From NCBI RefSeq assembly GCF_040499845.1, contig NZ_CP159342.1:1054001-1118000 (forward strand): a DNA stretch of 64,000 nucleotides. Reading direction: 5' to 3'. The position numbers were made by a program, and so were the translations under genes. Shown one piece after another: positions 1 to 8,956 of the stretch (within the stretch, counting starts at the first letter, position 1; every line of letters starts with the position of its first letter). The notes beneath the pieces are model-generated. The model was not told the origin of the DNA. It saw only the letters and a program-made list of their open reading frames with translations, and searched no databases. The DNA is from Micromonospora sp. CCTCC AA 2012012 (GTDB taxonomy: Bacteria; Actinomycetota; Actinomycetes; Mycobacteriales; Micromonosporaceae).

Positions 1-337
1 GCTGGGGCGGGTCGATCTCGACGAAGCCGAAGAGTCGTTCGATGAGCTGTAGAGCCTGGGTGTGGTAGCGGTCGGCGAAGCCGCGGCAGATCGCCGGCTT
101 GGCCGCGGGATGCCGGTAGTGGGGGAGTGTGTCGTGGCAGACGATGAAGGACTCCCGGCGGCGCGCTTCGGTGACGAGGTCACGCAGCCGGCCGGCCGCG
201 AGGTGCATTCTGTTGCCGGGAGCGAAGATGCAGGTGTCGCACTGTCGTGACAGCAGCCGGGACTTGCCGAGGGCCGGGTCACCGACGCTCAGGTCGGCGC
301 TGCCGTCCGAGCTGTCGGGGGCGGGCACGGGTTCCAT
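1..337 (-). CDS. Hypothetical Cys-containing protein (3' end outside window)
   Basis: The reading frame runs off the left edge, so the C terminus is missing. The ATG at 337 has an AGGAGG site just upstream. About 112 residues are visible: a short acidic N terminus, then a C-D-T-C-I-F pair, a segment rich in Arg, a C-H-D-T motif and a further Cys in AICRGF. The Cys/His pattern suggests a small metal-binding protein, but this is inference. I recall similar short proteins in actinobacterial phages and mobile elements, without a known function. It heads away from the next gene on the same strand, with a 174-bp gap. Confidence 0.7.
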   Translation of the reverse strand, partial: MEPVPAPDSSDGSADLSVGDPALGKSRLLSRQCDTCIFAPGNRMHLAAGRLRDLVTEARRRESFIVCHDTLPHYRHPAAKPAICRGFADRYHTQALQLIERLFGFVEIDPPQ

Positions 338-511
338 GAGGGTTCCTCCTGCTGGTCGGTAGGGCTGCGCGTCGTCTCAGCGGCGGCCCTTGCTGTACGT
401 GCCGTGAACGTGGTCCGCGGCGGGCAACGAGTCGGTGCGGGTCGCGCGGGGACACGACAACGCCGACCCCGGGGACGGGGCCGGCGCCGAGAAGAGGCAT
501 GAAGGGGCCGG

Positions 512-1105
512 TCAGGCGGACTCGGCGGCGGGTGGTTGCAGGGCGACGGTGAGGCGGTCGATGGTGGGCCATCCGTCGGTGTCGGATTGCCACGCCTGCG
601 CGTCGCCGGAGGTGGGGAAGGGGCCGACGACGGCCAGTTGGGCGCGGTCCCGGTCGAGCAGCACCAGGCCGACGCTGGTCGTGTCCCCCGGTGGGGTGTG
701 GGCGGCTGATGCGATGTCGGGCGGCACGGTCAGCCACTCGTCGGGGCGGATGGTGGGGGTGTCGGGGTGGTGCAGGGCGGCGGGGGTGGTGGCGGCGACG
801 CGGGCGTCGCGCATAGCCAGGTGGGGGGCGTAGTCGGCGGCTGCGGCGCGGCCTCGGATGGGGCCGTGGAGGGACAGGGCGGCGTCGGTGGTGACGGCGA
901 GCAGTGCGTGCGGCTGGGGGTCTTCGTCGGTGTCGAGCAGGGCGACGCTGAACGCGTCGCGGCTGCTGATGTCGATCAGGGTGAGCAGGGCCGGTCGGCC
1001 GGTGGTGGTGTCCCAGCGGACGACCTCGAAGTGTTCACCGGTGAGGGTGAGGAACCGCTGGTAGGCGTGGTTGTTCGCGTCGAACGGGTATGGGGTGTTC
1101 AGCAT
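512..1105 (-). CDS. Hypothetical protein
   Basis: 197 residues from an ATG preceded by GGAAGAG. The protein is soluble with no signal peptide or membrane segment. The N-terminal half contains a strand-rich stretch around residues 20-70, and the C-terminal half ends in an Ala/Pro-rich tail. I do not recognise the family. It lies 32 bp downstream of the 1138-2151 gene on the same strand and is probably co-transcribed with it. Confidence 0.7.
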   Translation of the reverse strand: MLNTPYPFDANNHAYQRFLTLTGEHFEVVRWDTTTGRPALLTLIDISSRDAFSVALLDTDEDPQPHALLAVTTDAALSLHGPIRGRAAAADYAPHLAMRDARVAATTPAALHHPDTPTIRPDEWLTVPPDIASAAHTPPGDTTSVGLVLLDRDRAQLAVVGPFPTSGDAQAWQSDTDGWPTIDRLTVALQPPAAESA

Positions 1106-1137
1106 GATGTCGCTCTTCCGGTGGGTTGGGGATGGGC

Positions 1138-2151
1138 TTAGCGGGCGAGGACGGAGACGGTGTCGCCCAGGAGCAGGGGCGCTCCGTCAGGGCCCTTGAT
1201 GTGGGAGTGGATCCAGATGCGGTAGGGCCGGCCGTCGGCGTCGACCAGGCGCCGCCAGTGGCCGCGCACGATGAACCGGACGCGGTAGTGCCACTTCGCC
1301 TCACCGGTGGGTTCGGCAGCGGGTTTGGTGCGGCGGAGCATGACCACGCGGGTGTCGTGGCGGATGCTGGCGCGTAGCGCCCGACGGCGCGCGGGCCGGT
1401 CCAGGGGTGGGCGAGCGACGGTGGCGATGGGTTGTTCCTGTATGCGCCAGAACGCGTACAGCACTGCCGCGACGGCCCTGACGCACAGCGTCGACTCGTC
1501 GATACATAACCGGCCGTCGGGCGCGCTCTCCCAGTCGACGTCCACGGCCTCGGTCAGGTCGTGGTGGCCGCGGATCGGGGTGCCGATGGGGAGCTCGGCG
1601 AAGGTGTTGAGCACGTAGGGGCCGAACTGCGCGGCGAGTTCCGGTGCCTCGGCGAGCTGGTCGCGGCGGCGGGCGGCGGCGGGGTCGAGGGGGTCGTCGC
1701 GGTCGGCCCACCCGGTGATCCACCAGCTGGTACGGCCGCTGTCACGGTTGTGGACCTTCGCCCAGGTGATCGCGCCGATGGACGTGACCTGGCCGCTGAC
1801 GGCGCGTTCGTAGATCGGTTCGGGGAGGAAAAGCACCCCGGTGTCGCTGGGCGCGATGTCGCTGCCGATGGTGTCGCCGGTCAGGTCGAGGGCTTGGGCG
1901 GCGGCGGCGATGATCGCGGTCATGGCGGGGGCGAGGACGTAGGGTTCGCCGTCGTGCCACGGCTGGTGCGCGATGCGGCTGAACGCGTCGATGACCGTCT
2001 CGTTGCCGATCGTGTCGTCGACGCGGGCTTCCAGCCAGGCTCGCAGGTACTGCTGGGCGAACCGCCCACGGCAGTAGTCGGTCATGCGCAGACGTAGGTC
2101 GACCGCCGCGCGGGCGTAGCCAGCGAGTGTCTTCTCGGTCTGGAAACTCAA
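1138..2151 (-). CDS. Hypothetical phage/mobile-element-type protein with C-terminal RGHWR motif
   Basis: 337 residues. The start is a TTG at 2151 placed 6 nt after AAGGGAG; no better-placed ATG exists upstream. The N-terminal two thirds are globular with a W-rich strand (about residues 140-160, SWWITGW). The C-terminal 70 residues carry R-F-I-V-R-G-H-W-R-R followed by H-I-K-G-P-D-G-A-P-L. That tail resembles, from memory, one found in a family shared by actinophages and plasmids, sometimes compared with the anti-CRISPR AcrVA2. The match could not be tested here, so the function is open. It belongs to the minus-strand run of element genes. Confidence 0.7.
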   Translation of the reverse strand: MSFQTEKTLAGYARAAVDLRLRMTDYCRGRFAQQYLRAWLEARVDDTIGNETVIDAFSRIAHQPWHDGEPYVLAPAMTAIIAAAAQALDLTGDTIGSDIAPSDTGVLFLPEPIYERAVSGQVTSIGAITWAKVHNRDSGRTSWWITGWADRDDPLDPAAARRRDQLAEAPELAAQFGPYVLNTFAELPIGTPIRGHHDLTEAVDVDWESAPDGRLCIDESTLCVRAVAAVLYAFWRIQEQPIATVARPPLDRPARRRALRASIRHDTRVVMLRRTKPAAEPTGEAKWHYRVRFIVRGHWRRLVDADGRPYRIWIHSHIKGPDGAPLLLGDTVSVLAR

Positions 2152-2231
2152 GTGATTCTCCCTTGTCAGGTGGGGTGCCGCCGGTCAGTTCGGGCCTAGG
2201 TCAGGGCTCAGCGGTTGACGGCGGCGGCTGG

Positions 2232-2567
2232 TCACGCGGCGCGCGGCCAGAGCGCGCGCCGCTGCCGTGGTGGTGCTGGCGGGGGCGTCATGGGGTGGAA
2301 CCAGCCAGCGAATCGGGTCGCTGCGGCGGCGGCCGGTACGGCAACTCGTGCGCGGCCGCGGGCCAGGAGTGTGGGTCTGGTGGCGGCGTGGCGGGCCCGC
2401 TCGGCGTCGCGTGCCGGCGGGCACGGATACGCCTCGCCGGCGCAGCGCAAATTCCCGCAGCGGCCCGCCCTTCCCGGATGGGGTTGGTGCGCGGCGGCGA
2501 CGTCGGCGGCGAGCAGCCACAGCAGGACGTCGGTGACAGTGCGCGGGACGGGGCGGCGGTGCGACAT
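2232..2567 (-). CDS. Small Cys-rich hypothetical protein
   Basis: 111 residues from ATG 2567, chosen because a recognisable segment begins there (PVPRTVTDVLLWLLAADVA). This is followed by a Cys cluster in the pattern C-x4-C-x6-C (RCGNLRCAGEAYPC). Small proteins with this C-x-N-L-x-C-A-G-x-x-Y-P-C pattern are common in actinobacterial mobile elements, as I remember them, with no known role. The Shine-Dalgarno site is weak (AGAGG, 12 nt away). The overlapping longer frames in other phases look like GC-rich shadows. Confidence 0.5.
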   Translation of the reverse strand: MSHRRPVPRTVTDVLLWLLAADVAAAHQPHPGRAGRCGNLRCAGEAYPCPPARDAERARHAATRPTLLARGRARVAVPAAAAATRFAGWFHPMTPPPAPPRQRRALWPRAA

Positions 2568-2764
2568 GGCGGGGCTTGTCCTCTCGGAACTGGTGTTGGC
2601 GCGGGTGGTCGCCGCCCCGGCCAGCGGTGTGGGGATACCGCTGTCGGGTCCGCCCGGGGCGGCGACCGGATGCAGTGACGCTCGACTTTCCGCATTGATC
2701 AAGTCGTCCACGGGCGGAGACGGCCGGGGCGCGGTGCGTGCCGTTGGCCGCTGCGCTGCTTGTG

Positions 2765-3580
2765 CTAGTCGTCGCGGTGGATGAGGCGGCAGTCGGGTAC
2801 GGCGGGGTCGTCGTGGCGGTAGTCGTCGAGGCGCTGCTCGTAGTGGGCAGGCTGATCGCAATGCCGGCAGCGCAGAGGCACGGCCACGTCGAGGTCGACA
2901 CCGTCGGGCCCTTGCCTGGTCGTGTGGTCATGCGCGGCGAAGCGGCAGGTGCCGTGGGTGCAGAACGTTCGGCCGGGTGCGCGCAGGCGGGCGACGACCA
3001 GGCCCTGCACCGCGACCGTGAGGCCGATGCTGTCGTCGGTGCCGTCGTAGGGGACACCGGCGGCGATGAGGTAGTCGCTGCCGTCGAGGTAGCGGTGCAG
3101 GTCGGTGGAGGAGCCGACGCCGGCCGGGACGATCCCTTCGCTGATGTCGTCGTCGATCGCGGCGACGATCCGCTCGGCGAAGCGTCGTATCGGCTCGGCC
3201 CGATCGGCGGTCGGCGGCGGTGCGGGTTGGTGGTGGGCCAGCCAGATCCGGATCAGGGCCTGCAGGTGACCGATCTGAGTGGCGCGCTGAACGGTGAGGG
3301 CGGACAAGCGTGGGCCATGGCCGTGCAGCACACCGAGCGGATCGAGAGCGGGCGCCGGCTCCCCGGGCCCGACGGCCAGCGCGCAGCGGACATCGGCGAG
3401 GTGCGCGGCGATGGTGTCCGTGTTGCGGGTGAGAGCGGCTTCGGTGCTGCTCAGGGCGTGGCAGGTGTCGTCGATCGCGGCGGCGATCACCGGCAGCGCG
3501 CCGGTTGCGTGTCGAGCGGCGGCGACCGCGTCGTCGGTGATGTCGTGGCCGGTGTACTTGCGGATGAGATCAGATGTCAC
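2765..3580 (-). CDS. Hypothetical protein with C-terminal Cys/His cluster
   Basis: 271 residues. The frame is open further upstream, but the GTG at 3580 has AGGAGAA 5 nt before it and the sequence becomes protein-like from there (TSDLIRKYTGHDI). Residues 1-150 are mainly helical, with many Ala and His. The C-terminal 60 residues hold C-T-H-G-T-C, then C-R-H-C and D-C. This looks like a zinc ribbon preceded by His residues. No family is recognised. It is separated from the DUF4192 gene by 196 bp. Confidence 0.65.
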   Translation of the reverse strand: MTSDLIRKYTGHDITDDAVAAARHATGALPVIAAAIDDTCHALSSTEAALTRNTDTIAAHLADVRCALAVGPGEPAPALDPLGVLHGHGPRLSALTVQRATQIGHLQALIRIWLAHHQPAPPPTADRAEPIRRFAERIVAAIDDDISEGIVPAGVGSSTDLHRYLDGSDYLIAAGVPYDGTDDSIGLTVAVQGLVVARLRAPGRTFCTHGTCRFAAHDHTTRQGPDGVDLDVAVPLRCRHCDQPAHYEQRLDDYRHDDPAVPDCRLIHRDD

Positions 3581-3776
3581 GGGGTTCTCCTGGCGGCGGC
3601 CGTTCGGTACAGCCGGGTGCATGAGGGTGTCGCCGGTGCCGCGATGTCGCCGATGCGCAGGCTGGCTGCGTACCCGCGGCAGTTGTCGGCGCTGCCACGA
3701 GCCGGTCGGCGCAGCCAGTCGCACGCGGGCCGGCAGACGACGCGAGGCATCCAAGACACGGGAGATGGGGGTGAAT

Positions 3777-4784
3777 TCACGCGGTGGGTTCACCTGTGGA
3801 GGGCCACTGCTCAAGGACGGCAGGTGGGATTCCGTCGCGTAGCGCACGGTCGAGGATGTGCGCGAGGCGGTAATGCGGGTCGGCGGTCAGGGCCCGGTCG
3901 AGGGCGACCGCAGCCAGCGCGCCGAGACCTTCACGCCAGGCGGCGAACGCGAGAAGGCTCGCCGGGGCAGCGGCCAAAGACGGGTCAGCCCGGCGGGTGA
4001 GGTCGGTCCACACGGCCATATGCCAGGGTTGGGTGCCGGTGGTGGCCTCCCAGGCGATGTCCCGCACGGCGATGTGCGTCAGCAGGACCGTCAGCCACGC
4101 CACCTCGTCGTCAGCGGCGACGTGCTCGTCGCGGTAGCGGTCGAAGGTGTCCTCGACCGCGGCGCGCCCGAGGCGGATGACCGCCGCCCGACCGCCTGCC
4201 GCCTGCACTGCGGTGAGACGCTGGCGGGCACGGCGGGTGGCGGCCGTCATGGCATCACGGGCAGGCCCGGTGACGGCAGCGACGCTGGCGACGAGGGCGG
4301 CCCGGTCGGGTAGAGCGACCTGACCGGCGGCGATGGCGCGTACAGCGGTGGCGGACGTGGTGGGGTCGAAGGGCAGGCCATCGACGGGACAGCAGCGGGG
4401 GTCACGGCACTGATAGGAGTAGAAGCGGCCGTCGGTGACGCGCAGCGTGTCCAGCAGATCGATCCCTGCCGCCAGCAGCCGCGGACGCAGCACGTCCACC
4501 ACAGGAGTGACAATGGGAGCGGCCCCGTAACCGACCACAATTACGGCGGTAGCGGACACGTTGCCCAGCACCACGATCTGCTGCGGGGCAAAGGCGTTGA
4601 CCCATCTGGTTACCTCCGCGGGATCGGGCAAGTCGGCTCGGCTGACCACGGTGACCTTGGTGCCGGTCAAGCCCACGGTGACGACGCTGTGGGTGGGATG
4701 GAACCCGAGCAGGTAGGGCACGGCGGCGAGCACGTCCGCAGGAGAGGCCAGGGACAGCCGAGCTGGTAGGTCGTGATGGTTCAC
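3777..4784 (-). CDS. DUF4192 domain-containing protein
   Basis: 335 residues. GTG 4784 is chosen because AAGGAG lies 10 nt upstream and the conserved family start follows directly: residues 6-40 contain L-S-L-A-S-P-A-D-V-L-A-A-V-P-Y-L-L-G-F-H-P. This is the hallmark of DUF4192, an actinobacterial family of unknown function often found in chromosomes and on conjugative elements. The central part has the expected Cys-rich strand (RDPRCCP) and the C terminus is the Ala-rich helical domain ending in a repeated helix. Length fits the family. Nothing in the context reveals its role. Confidence 0.88.
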   Translation of the reverse strand: MNHHDLPARLSLASPADVLAAVPYLLGFHPTHSVVTVGLTGTKVTVVSRADLPDPAEVTRWVNAFAPQQIVVLGNVSATAVIVVGYGAAPIVTPVVDVLRPRLLAAGIDLLDTLRVTDGRFYSYQCRDPRCCPVDGLPFDPTTSATAVRAIAAGQVALPDRAALVASVAAVTGPARDAMTAATRRARQRLTAVQAAGGRAAVIRLGRAAVEDTFDRYRDEHVAADDEVAWLTVLLTHIAVRDIAWEATTGTQPWHMAVWTDLTRRADPSLAAAPASLLAFAAWREGLGALAAVALDRALTADPHYRLAHILDRALRDGIPPAVLEQWPSTGEPTA

Positions 4785-5642
4785 GGTGGTGGAACTCCTT
4801 CGAGTGAGGGTGACAAGGCCCGGCAGGGGTTCGCGGGCGGCCCGCGGACCCCGGTGCGGGGGTGTGACCAGGTGCAGGGGGTGTGTTGTGCGGTGTCCGC
4901 CGCCGCGGTGGCGCCGGGCGGCGACGGGTGGGTTGTGGCCAGCCGAGACGGCGGCGGGGACGCCGGTGCCGCCGAGGCCGAGACGGGCGCCGAGGGTCCG
5001 GCCCCGGTGAACGGCGACGACGGCGGTAGACAAGCGGCGTTGTTGCCAGGCGTGCAGCGCCGCGACGAGGTCGGCGCGGTAGCGGTGGTGTTATGCGAGA
5101 GCAACGACCAGGCCAGCGGTCTGCTCGATATCGGTGTTCCCGCCGCGCGCAGTGTGGGCTTGCTAGGGCGAGGGCGTGACATGCATGGCCGACAGGAGCC
5201 GCGCAGCGTGCTGGTCGACGTGTGCACGGGTGGTGGCGCTGACGTGCTTTGGCAGGGCGCACATCCGCCGCTCGGGTAGGGTCGGGTGGGTGGCCGAGGT
5301 GCGCGACGTAGCTGGCGTAGCGCGGTTGCCGGCCGGGCCGAACAGCCGCTGGCTGCTGTCCTCGCACGGGTCAACGTGAGATGCAGGTCCAGGCGGACGG
5401 CGACAGAGTCATGCAGGTGGCATAGGCACGTCCGAGCCTTCAACCGCGGTGAAAGGGCCAGCGAGTTCAGCCGGACGGCGCAGGAACGGGCAGGGCGGCA
5501 TCAATCACGTTTCTCTGCCCGTGGGTCGGGCGTCGAGGGCACTGTGTGCATCCATACCTGTCGACAAAGGTGAAGTTGTGGAGCGGGCGACATGCGATCA
5601 GCAGGTACCAGCAGTGCGATGTCTGCTCGACGAGGTGCTGGG
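4785..5642. other. Intergenic stretch without a convincing gene
   Basis: About 860 bp between the DUF4192 start and the small frames near 5.6 kb. Several long open frames exist on both strands, but all are Pro/Arg/Ala-rich and lack a credible ribosome-binding site with a recognisable product, so they are read as GC-rich shadows. One minus-strand stretch around 5170-5380 has a slightly more protein-like composition without a start codon and may be a decayed gene. Confidence 0.4.
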
Positions 5643-5840
5643 ATGACTCGTGTGACCGCCGACCGGCCGATGCTCGTCAGCGTCGTGGATCACTGGTTCT
5701 ATCTGCAAAGGCCGACCTTCATCGACGTTGAGCAGACCTATTGGATTGATCATGAGACCAGCGAGTTGTGTGTGGATCGAGGCGATGACCGTGTAACCCG
5801 GCACGAACGTGCCCGACACGCCGATTGGATGGGCCGGTAG
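5643..5840 (+). CDS. Possible small hypothetical protein
   Basis: 65 residues from ATG 5643, which overlaps the TGA of a preceding open frame (ATGA). The composition (VDHWFYLQRPTFIDVEQTYW) is more balanced than the surrounding shadow frames and the DNA is less GC-rich. No homology is recognised. It may equally be a remnant of a larger gene. Confidence 0.25.
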   Translation: MTRVTADRPMLVSVVDHWFYLQRPTFIDVEQTYWIDHETSELCVDRGDDRVTRHERARHADWMGR

Positions 5841-6144
5841 TCGAGATGTCGCTCGTCAAGGTCAGCTGTCCGATGCGGGTGCGGCGTGTAGCGTTGACCG
5901 CTTATGGCCCGGGGCCGGCCGGTTACGAGGCGGTGCGGCCGAGCGACGAGGGGCTATCGCGCGTGGGCATCGTTATGCGGATTCAGGCAGCCGTAGCGCT
6001 GTAGCAGGTCGGCGTGTCGTCAGGCGCGGTCGATCTCGCGGAGCATCAACGCGTCAATCGCTCTGTCCTGTGCTGCCGTGGTGGCCGCACGCGACGCCCG
6101 CCACCGCCGGTCCGACTGTCACGCCCGGAAGAGCCACAGCGGGG

Positions 6145-6411
6145 ATGCTGTTTTACCCGTCGTCGTTCACGCTCTCTGGTTCGGGTACGACGAACGGGTG
6201 GAGCCGAGGGACCATCGCCATCCACGGCTACCTCTACCAGCCGTCCGGGGCCCTGGACCGGCAGTACGACAACTCCTGCGCCAACTCCACCTACTGCACG
6301 CTACCCACCTGGTCGTTCTGCCCGGCGATCCCTGGCCTTTGGCGCTACGTCGTTCGCGGCAGCGGGCCGGGCGGCACCGCGTCGGACAGCGCGACCGCTA
6401 TCGTGCCGTAG
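6145..6411 (+). pseudogene. 3' fragment of a secreted protein gene
   Basis: About 88 residues with the look of an exported actinobacterial protein: Ser/Thr/Gly-rich strands, four Cys in NSCANSTYC and SFCPAIPG, and a Tyr/Val-rich C terminus. No signal peptide is found in frame upstream, where the frame becomes Arg/Gly-rich nonsense. I therefore infer that the 5' part has been lost. ATG 6145 could in principle give a short intracellular protein. The gene ends 22 bp before the next plus-strand gene. Confidence 0.4.
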
Positions 6412-6433
6412 GGGACACATTCAGGAGCAGACC

Positions 6434-6901
6434 ATGACGCATCAGGCACCCCAGGTTGACTTCACGGTGTGGGACGTGGACGAACACCCGCCCATGAGCC
6501 CTCTGGAGGTTTCGACCCTTGACGCGGGGACCGGCACGCCTAACGCCGTAGGGCTGACCCGGGGTGCCAACCCTGGCGAAGGCCCTGGGGTGACGGTCTG
6601 GTCTTTCGCCCCGCAGGCCATCGAACAGTTTCCGCTCTGGCTGACGCAGCACGCGGCCATGGCCTTCGTAGCGCCCTACGCCGCTGCTGTCGGCGTCACG
6701 CACCGGGAAGCGACCGACCGTATCCGCCTTCTTCTCAAAGAGGGCGAGCCGACCACCCTTACCGTTGATGGCTCACCCGTCGCGGCCGTGGCCTACCAAC
6801 TTCACGACGACTGGCAGGCAATCGCGTCCCGCGACCCGGCCGTTCCGGTGACGGTGGCATGCAGCGGACGCGACCGCCCCGCGGCGCTCTCCACCGCCTG
6901 A
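6434..6901 (+). CDS. Hypothetical protein
   Basis: 155 residues from ATG 6434, with AGGAG 5 nt upstream. The middle (about residues 55-85) resembles a substrate-contact helix region, and residues 90-125 read like a prevent-host-death/antitoxin-style strand (TLTVDGSPVAAVAYQLHDDWQAIA), but this resemblance is weak. No firm family. It is one of a few small plus-strand genes embedded in an otherwise minus-strand region. Confidence 0.6.
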   Translation: MTHQAPQVDFTVWDVDEHPPMSPLEVSTLDAGTGTPNAVGLTRGANPGEGPGVTVWSFAPQAIEQFPLWLTQHAAMAFVAPYAAAVGVTHREATDRIRLLLKEGEPTTLTVDGSPVAAVAYQLHDDWQAIASRDPAVPVTVACSGRDRPAALSTA

Positions 6902-7032
6902 TCCGGCCTGCTCGAACCGGTTCGCCCCGGCCCATCTCCTTCCCCCGTGGGAGACGACCCGGGGCGGCCTCTATCTGCCCTGAACACCTCCGTCCGCACC
7001 GGCCACTGGCCGGCACGGTCCGGGAAGGCCCC

Positions 7033-7215
7033 ATGAACCCGGCTACCGCCGTCCTGGTCGAGCGCCTGTGCGAGGCGAGCGCCATCGACCATCCATTCTC
7101 CGCCGCGCCGCGCCGCGCCGCGCCGCGCCTGAGCCTGAGCCTGAAGCAGCACGACGCGGGCCCGCAGGTGCTGCTATCCCTGGGGGACCTGATCGAGTCA
7201 TTCATCGACGCCTGA
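7033..7215 (+). CDS. Small hypothetical protein
   Basis: 60 residues from ATG 7033, with GGGAAGG just upstream. The middle is encoded by a (CGCCG)n microsatellite (7101-7129) followed by three TGAGCC-type hexamers, giving AAPRRAAPRLSLSLK. The C terminus (VLLSLGDLIESFIDA) is helix-like. It ends immediately before the ATG of the next small frame, so the two may be translationally linked. Function unknown. Confidence 0.4.
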   Translation: MNPATAVLVERLCEASAIDHPFSAAPRRAAPRLSLSLKQHDAGPQVLLSLGDLIESFIDA

Positions 7216-7362
7216 ATGGTGCGGCCCACGTGTCCGGCCTGCTTGATGCTCTCGCCGAGTCGCGCCCGCGCCACCGTCACTGACGCCATCGAGGTGGCCG
7301 GGATGATGCAGAAGCCTCCATCGGTCATCTTCGATTACACTGACCGCAGGGCGAAGGCATGA
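7216..7362 (+). CDS. Small hypothetical protein with CPAC motif
   Basis: 48 residues. The ATG directly follows the TGA of the previous frame. It has a C-P-A-C pair near the N terminus and a helix (ATVTDAIEVAGMMQ). There is no separate Shine-Dalgarno, so translation would depend on coupling. Its end overlaps (ATGA) an open frame at 7359 that looks frameshifted. Confidence 0.35.
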   Translation: MVRPTCPACLMLSPSRARATVTDAIEVAGMMQKPPSVIFDYTDRRAKA

Positions 7363-7500
7363 CCGTTACACGCCGCCGGGGCACGCTCCCGCGCTGGCCT
7401 TCACGATCAACGCGAACACCGATGAGGAGATCAGCACGCACGTCTTCCCCGGAGCCGTGACGCGCCTGCGCGCAGGGTGCCAGCGACCTACCAGGTCAAG
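7359..7500 (+). pseudogene. Possible frameshifted small gene
   Basis: ATG 7359 starts a frame reading MTVT, then Arg-rich sequence. The frame beginning at 7370 instead reads a much more protein-like stretch (PGHAPALAFTINANTDEEI). A small indel near 7368 would join them. This is an inference from composition only. Confidence 0.2.
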
Positions 7501-7530
7501 TGTCACCAGTTACAGACGCGCCGTCCGTGG

Positions 7531-8619
7531 TCATGCGGGTAACAATCCGGCGAGATCGGCGCGGGCCTGTGCCAGGGTCTCCGTCGCCGGTTGAGACGCC
7601 CCCCACCAGGCCTGGAGGTCACGCGCGACGAGCAGATCCAGCTGGCCGACATGGTGCACAAGCCATCGATCCTGAGGGACACGCACCATCCTGGTGCGAG
7701 GGACCAGTTGCGCGCCGAAGGCGTCGAGGAGGGCGTGCTCTTCTATCTCACGGTGGCTGTCCTGGCCGGTCTTCCTCTCTGGCAGGCCCTGCTGCTCCTG
7801 TCTGAGCTTCCACTCGCTGCCGAGGCCGAGCAAGCCGCGACTACGCCGGACGAAGCCGTAGCAGGCCCATGATGCGCAGGCCTGGAGAGCGTCGAGCGCC
7901 GCGGCCACGTCGGCGTCCGAGGCCGGCCGACCGTCGGGGAGGGGCCCGACCGCGAACGCCACGTGGCCTTCGTGGGGAAGGAAGCTCACCGCACGGAACC
8001 GAGCACCCTTCACAGTGACGAGGTGGTCACCCCGGGCACCGGAGACGGCCAGACTGGCCGGGAGAAGAGCCTCGACCAGTTCCTCGTCCGCCACGGACCA
8101 CCTGACGGTCCCGGTCGTCACATGCGTGTCCGCCCAGCGGGACGACGCTAACCAGGAGAGCCCGGATCGCACGGCGTCGCGCAGTGCTTCCGGAGACGTC
8201 TGCCAGTGCGGGATGTCGGCGAAGCCGTCGTGCTCCGCCGGGATCGTCACCCGGCACTCCAACAGTTCCACCTCGAGATCTGCGCGCCGCACCCGTGCCG
8301 GGCTGACCGGGTACGGGACGAAAGCGCCGCCGATGTGGGCCCGGGTCAGCTCGACCGCGACGGGTTCGAGCAGCAGGCGCAGGTTGTCCCCATCCGCCAC
8401 CACCAGGCAGACCCCGTCGGGCGTGGCAACGACCTCTTCCACCACCGGGATGTCTTCTTCGCTGCCGTCGAGGTCGTCGGTCACTCGGTCGACGATCGCC
8501 TTGACCCGGGGCAGCAGTCCGACCGTCTCCGCTGCTCCCGCCAGGAGCAGAGTGACCCCCGGCTCCTCCCGTGCATCGTCGAACCAGGTGTCCCACACCG
8601 CCTGCTCAATCCTGGCCAT
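7531..8619 (-). CDS. Hypothetical protein
   Basis: 362 residues, taken from ATG 8619 because the sequence upstream in the same frame is Arg/Ser-rich and unlike the body. The protein is acidic and soluble, with WDTWFDDAREEPGV at the start, a strand-rich middle and several Trp. The C terminus contains RTRMVRVPQDRWLVHHVGQLDLLVARDLQAWW. No signal, membrane segment or known motif. The Shine-Dalgarno is poor, so the start is uncertain. It is isolated by 337 bp from the VWA gene. Confidence 0.65.
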   Translation of the reverse strand: MARIEQAVWDTWFDDAREEPGVTLLLAGAAETVGLLPRVKAIVDRVTDDLDGSEEDIPVVEEVVATPDGVCLVVADGDNLRLLLEPVAVELTRAHIGGAFVPYPVSPARVRRADLEVELLECRVTIPAEHDGFADIPHWQTSPEALRDAVRSGLSWLASSRWADTHVTTGTVRWSVADEELVEALLPASLAVSGARGDHLVTVKGARFRAVSFLPHEGHVAFAVGPLPDGRPASDADVAAALDALQACASWACYGFVRRSRGLLGLGSEWKLRQEQQGLPERKTGQDSHREIEEHALLDAFGAQLVPRTRMVRVPQDRWLVHHVGQLDLLVARDLQAWWGASQPATETLAQARADLAGLLPA

Positions 8620-8956
8620 GGTTGAGGTCGCCCCCACCCTTTCCGGTCGCTCTGGCACTGATGCCACGCGTTCCCTGCGGATCCTTTTACCCCTCCAGCG
8701 TCGGTCGGCCGAGCTAGTAGATACCAGTGGAACTGTCCTGCGCGGTGACGACAAGCCGCCAGGAACCTGCGGAGAGCCCGCCGGTGCGGTCCCGAACAGT
8801 CGCCGCTCGCAACGACTCTCCTGCCGTAATCGGCTACCTTCAGTTCAACCCCGTATAGACGCTCTGGGTAGGACAGCCCCGACGAGGGCGGTTGCCCAAC
8901 GCCAACAGCGGGACGCAATCCACTCATGCAGCTGCCCGGCGAGCATCTGCGTGTTG
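8620..8956. other. Intergenic stretch, no feature seen
   Basis: 337 bp between the start of the 7531-8619 gene and the end of the VWA gene. It presumably contains the promoter for the former. No convincing gene or repeat is visible. Confidence 0.4.

Noticed and set aside
2738..4000. 420-codon plus-strand frame
   Set aside because: Opposite the DUF4192 and Cys/His genes. Composition typical of GC-rich antisense frames.
4402..5367. 321-codon minus-strand frame overlapping DUF4192
   Set aside because: Pro/Arg/Ala-rich, out of frame with the clear DUF4192 coding sequence.
7101..7129. CGCCG tandem repeat as a CRISPR or iteron array
   Set aside because: Simple microsatellite without spacers, inside a small open frame.
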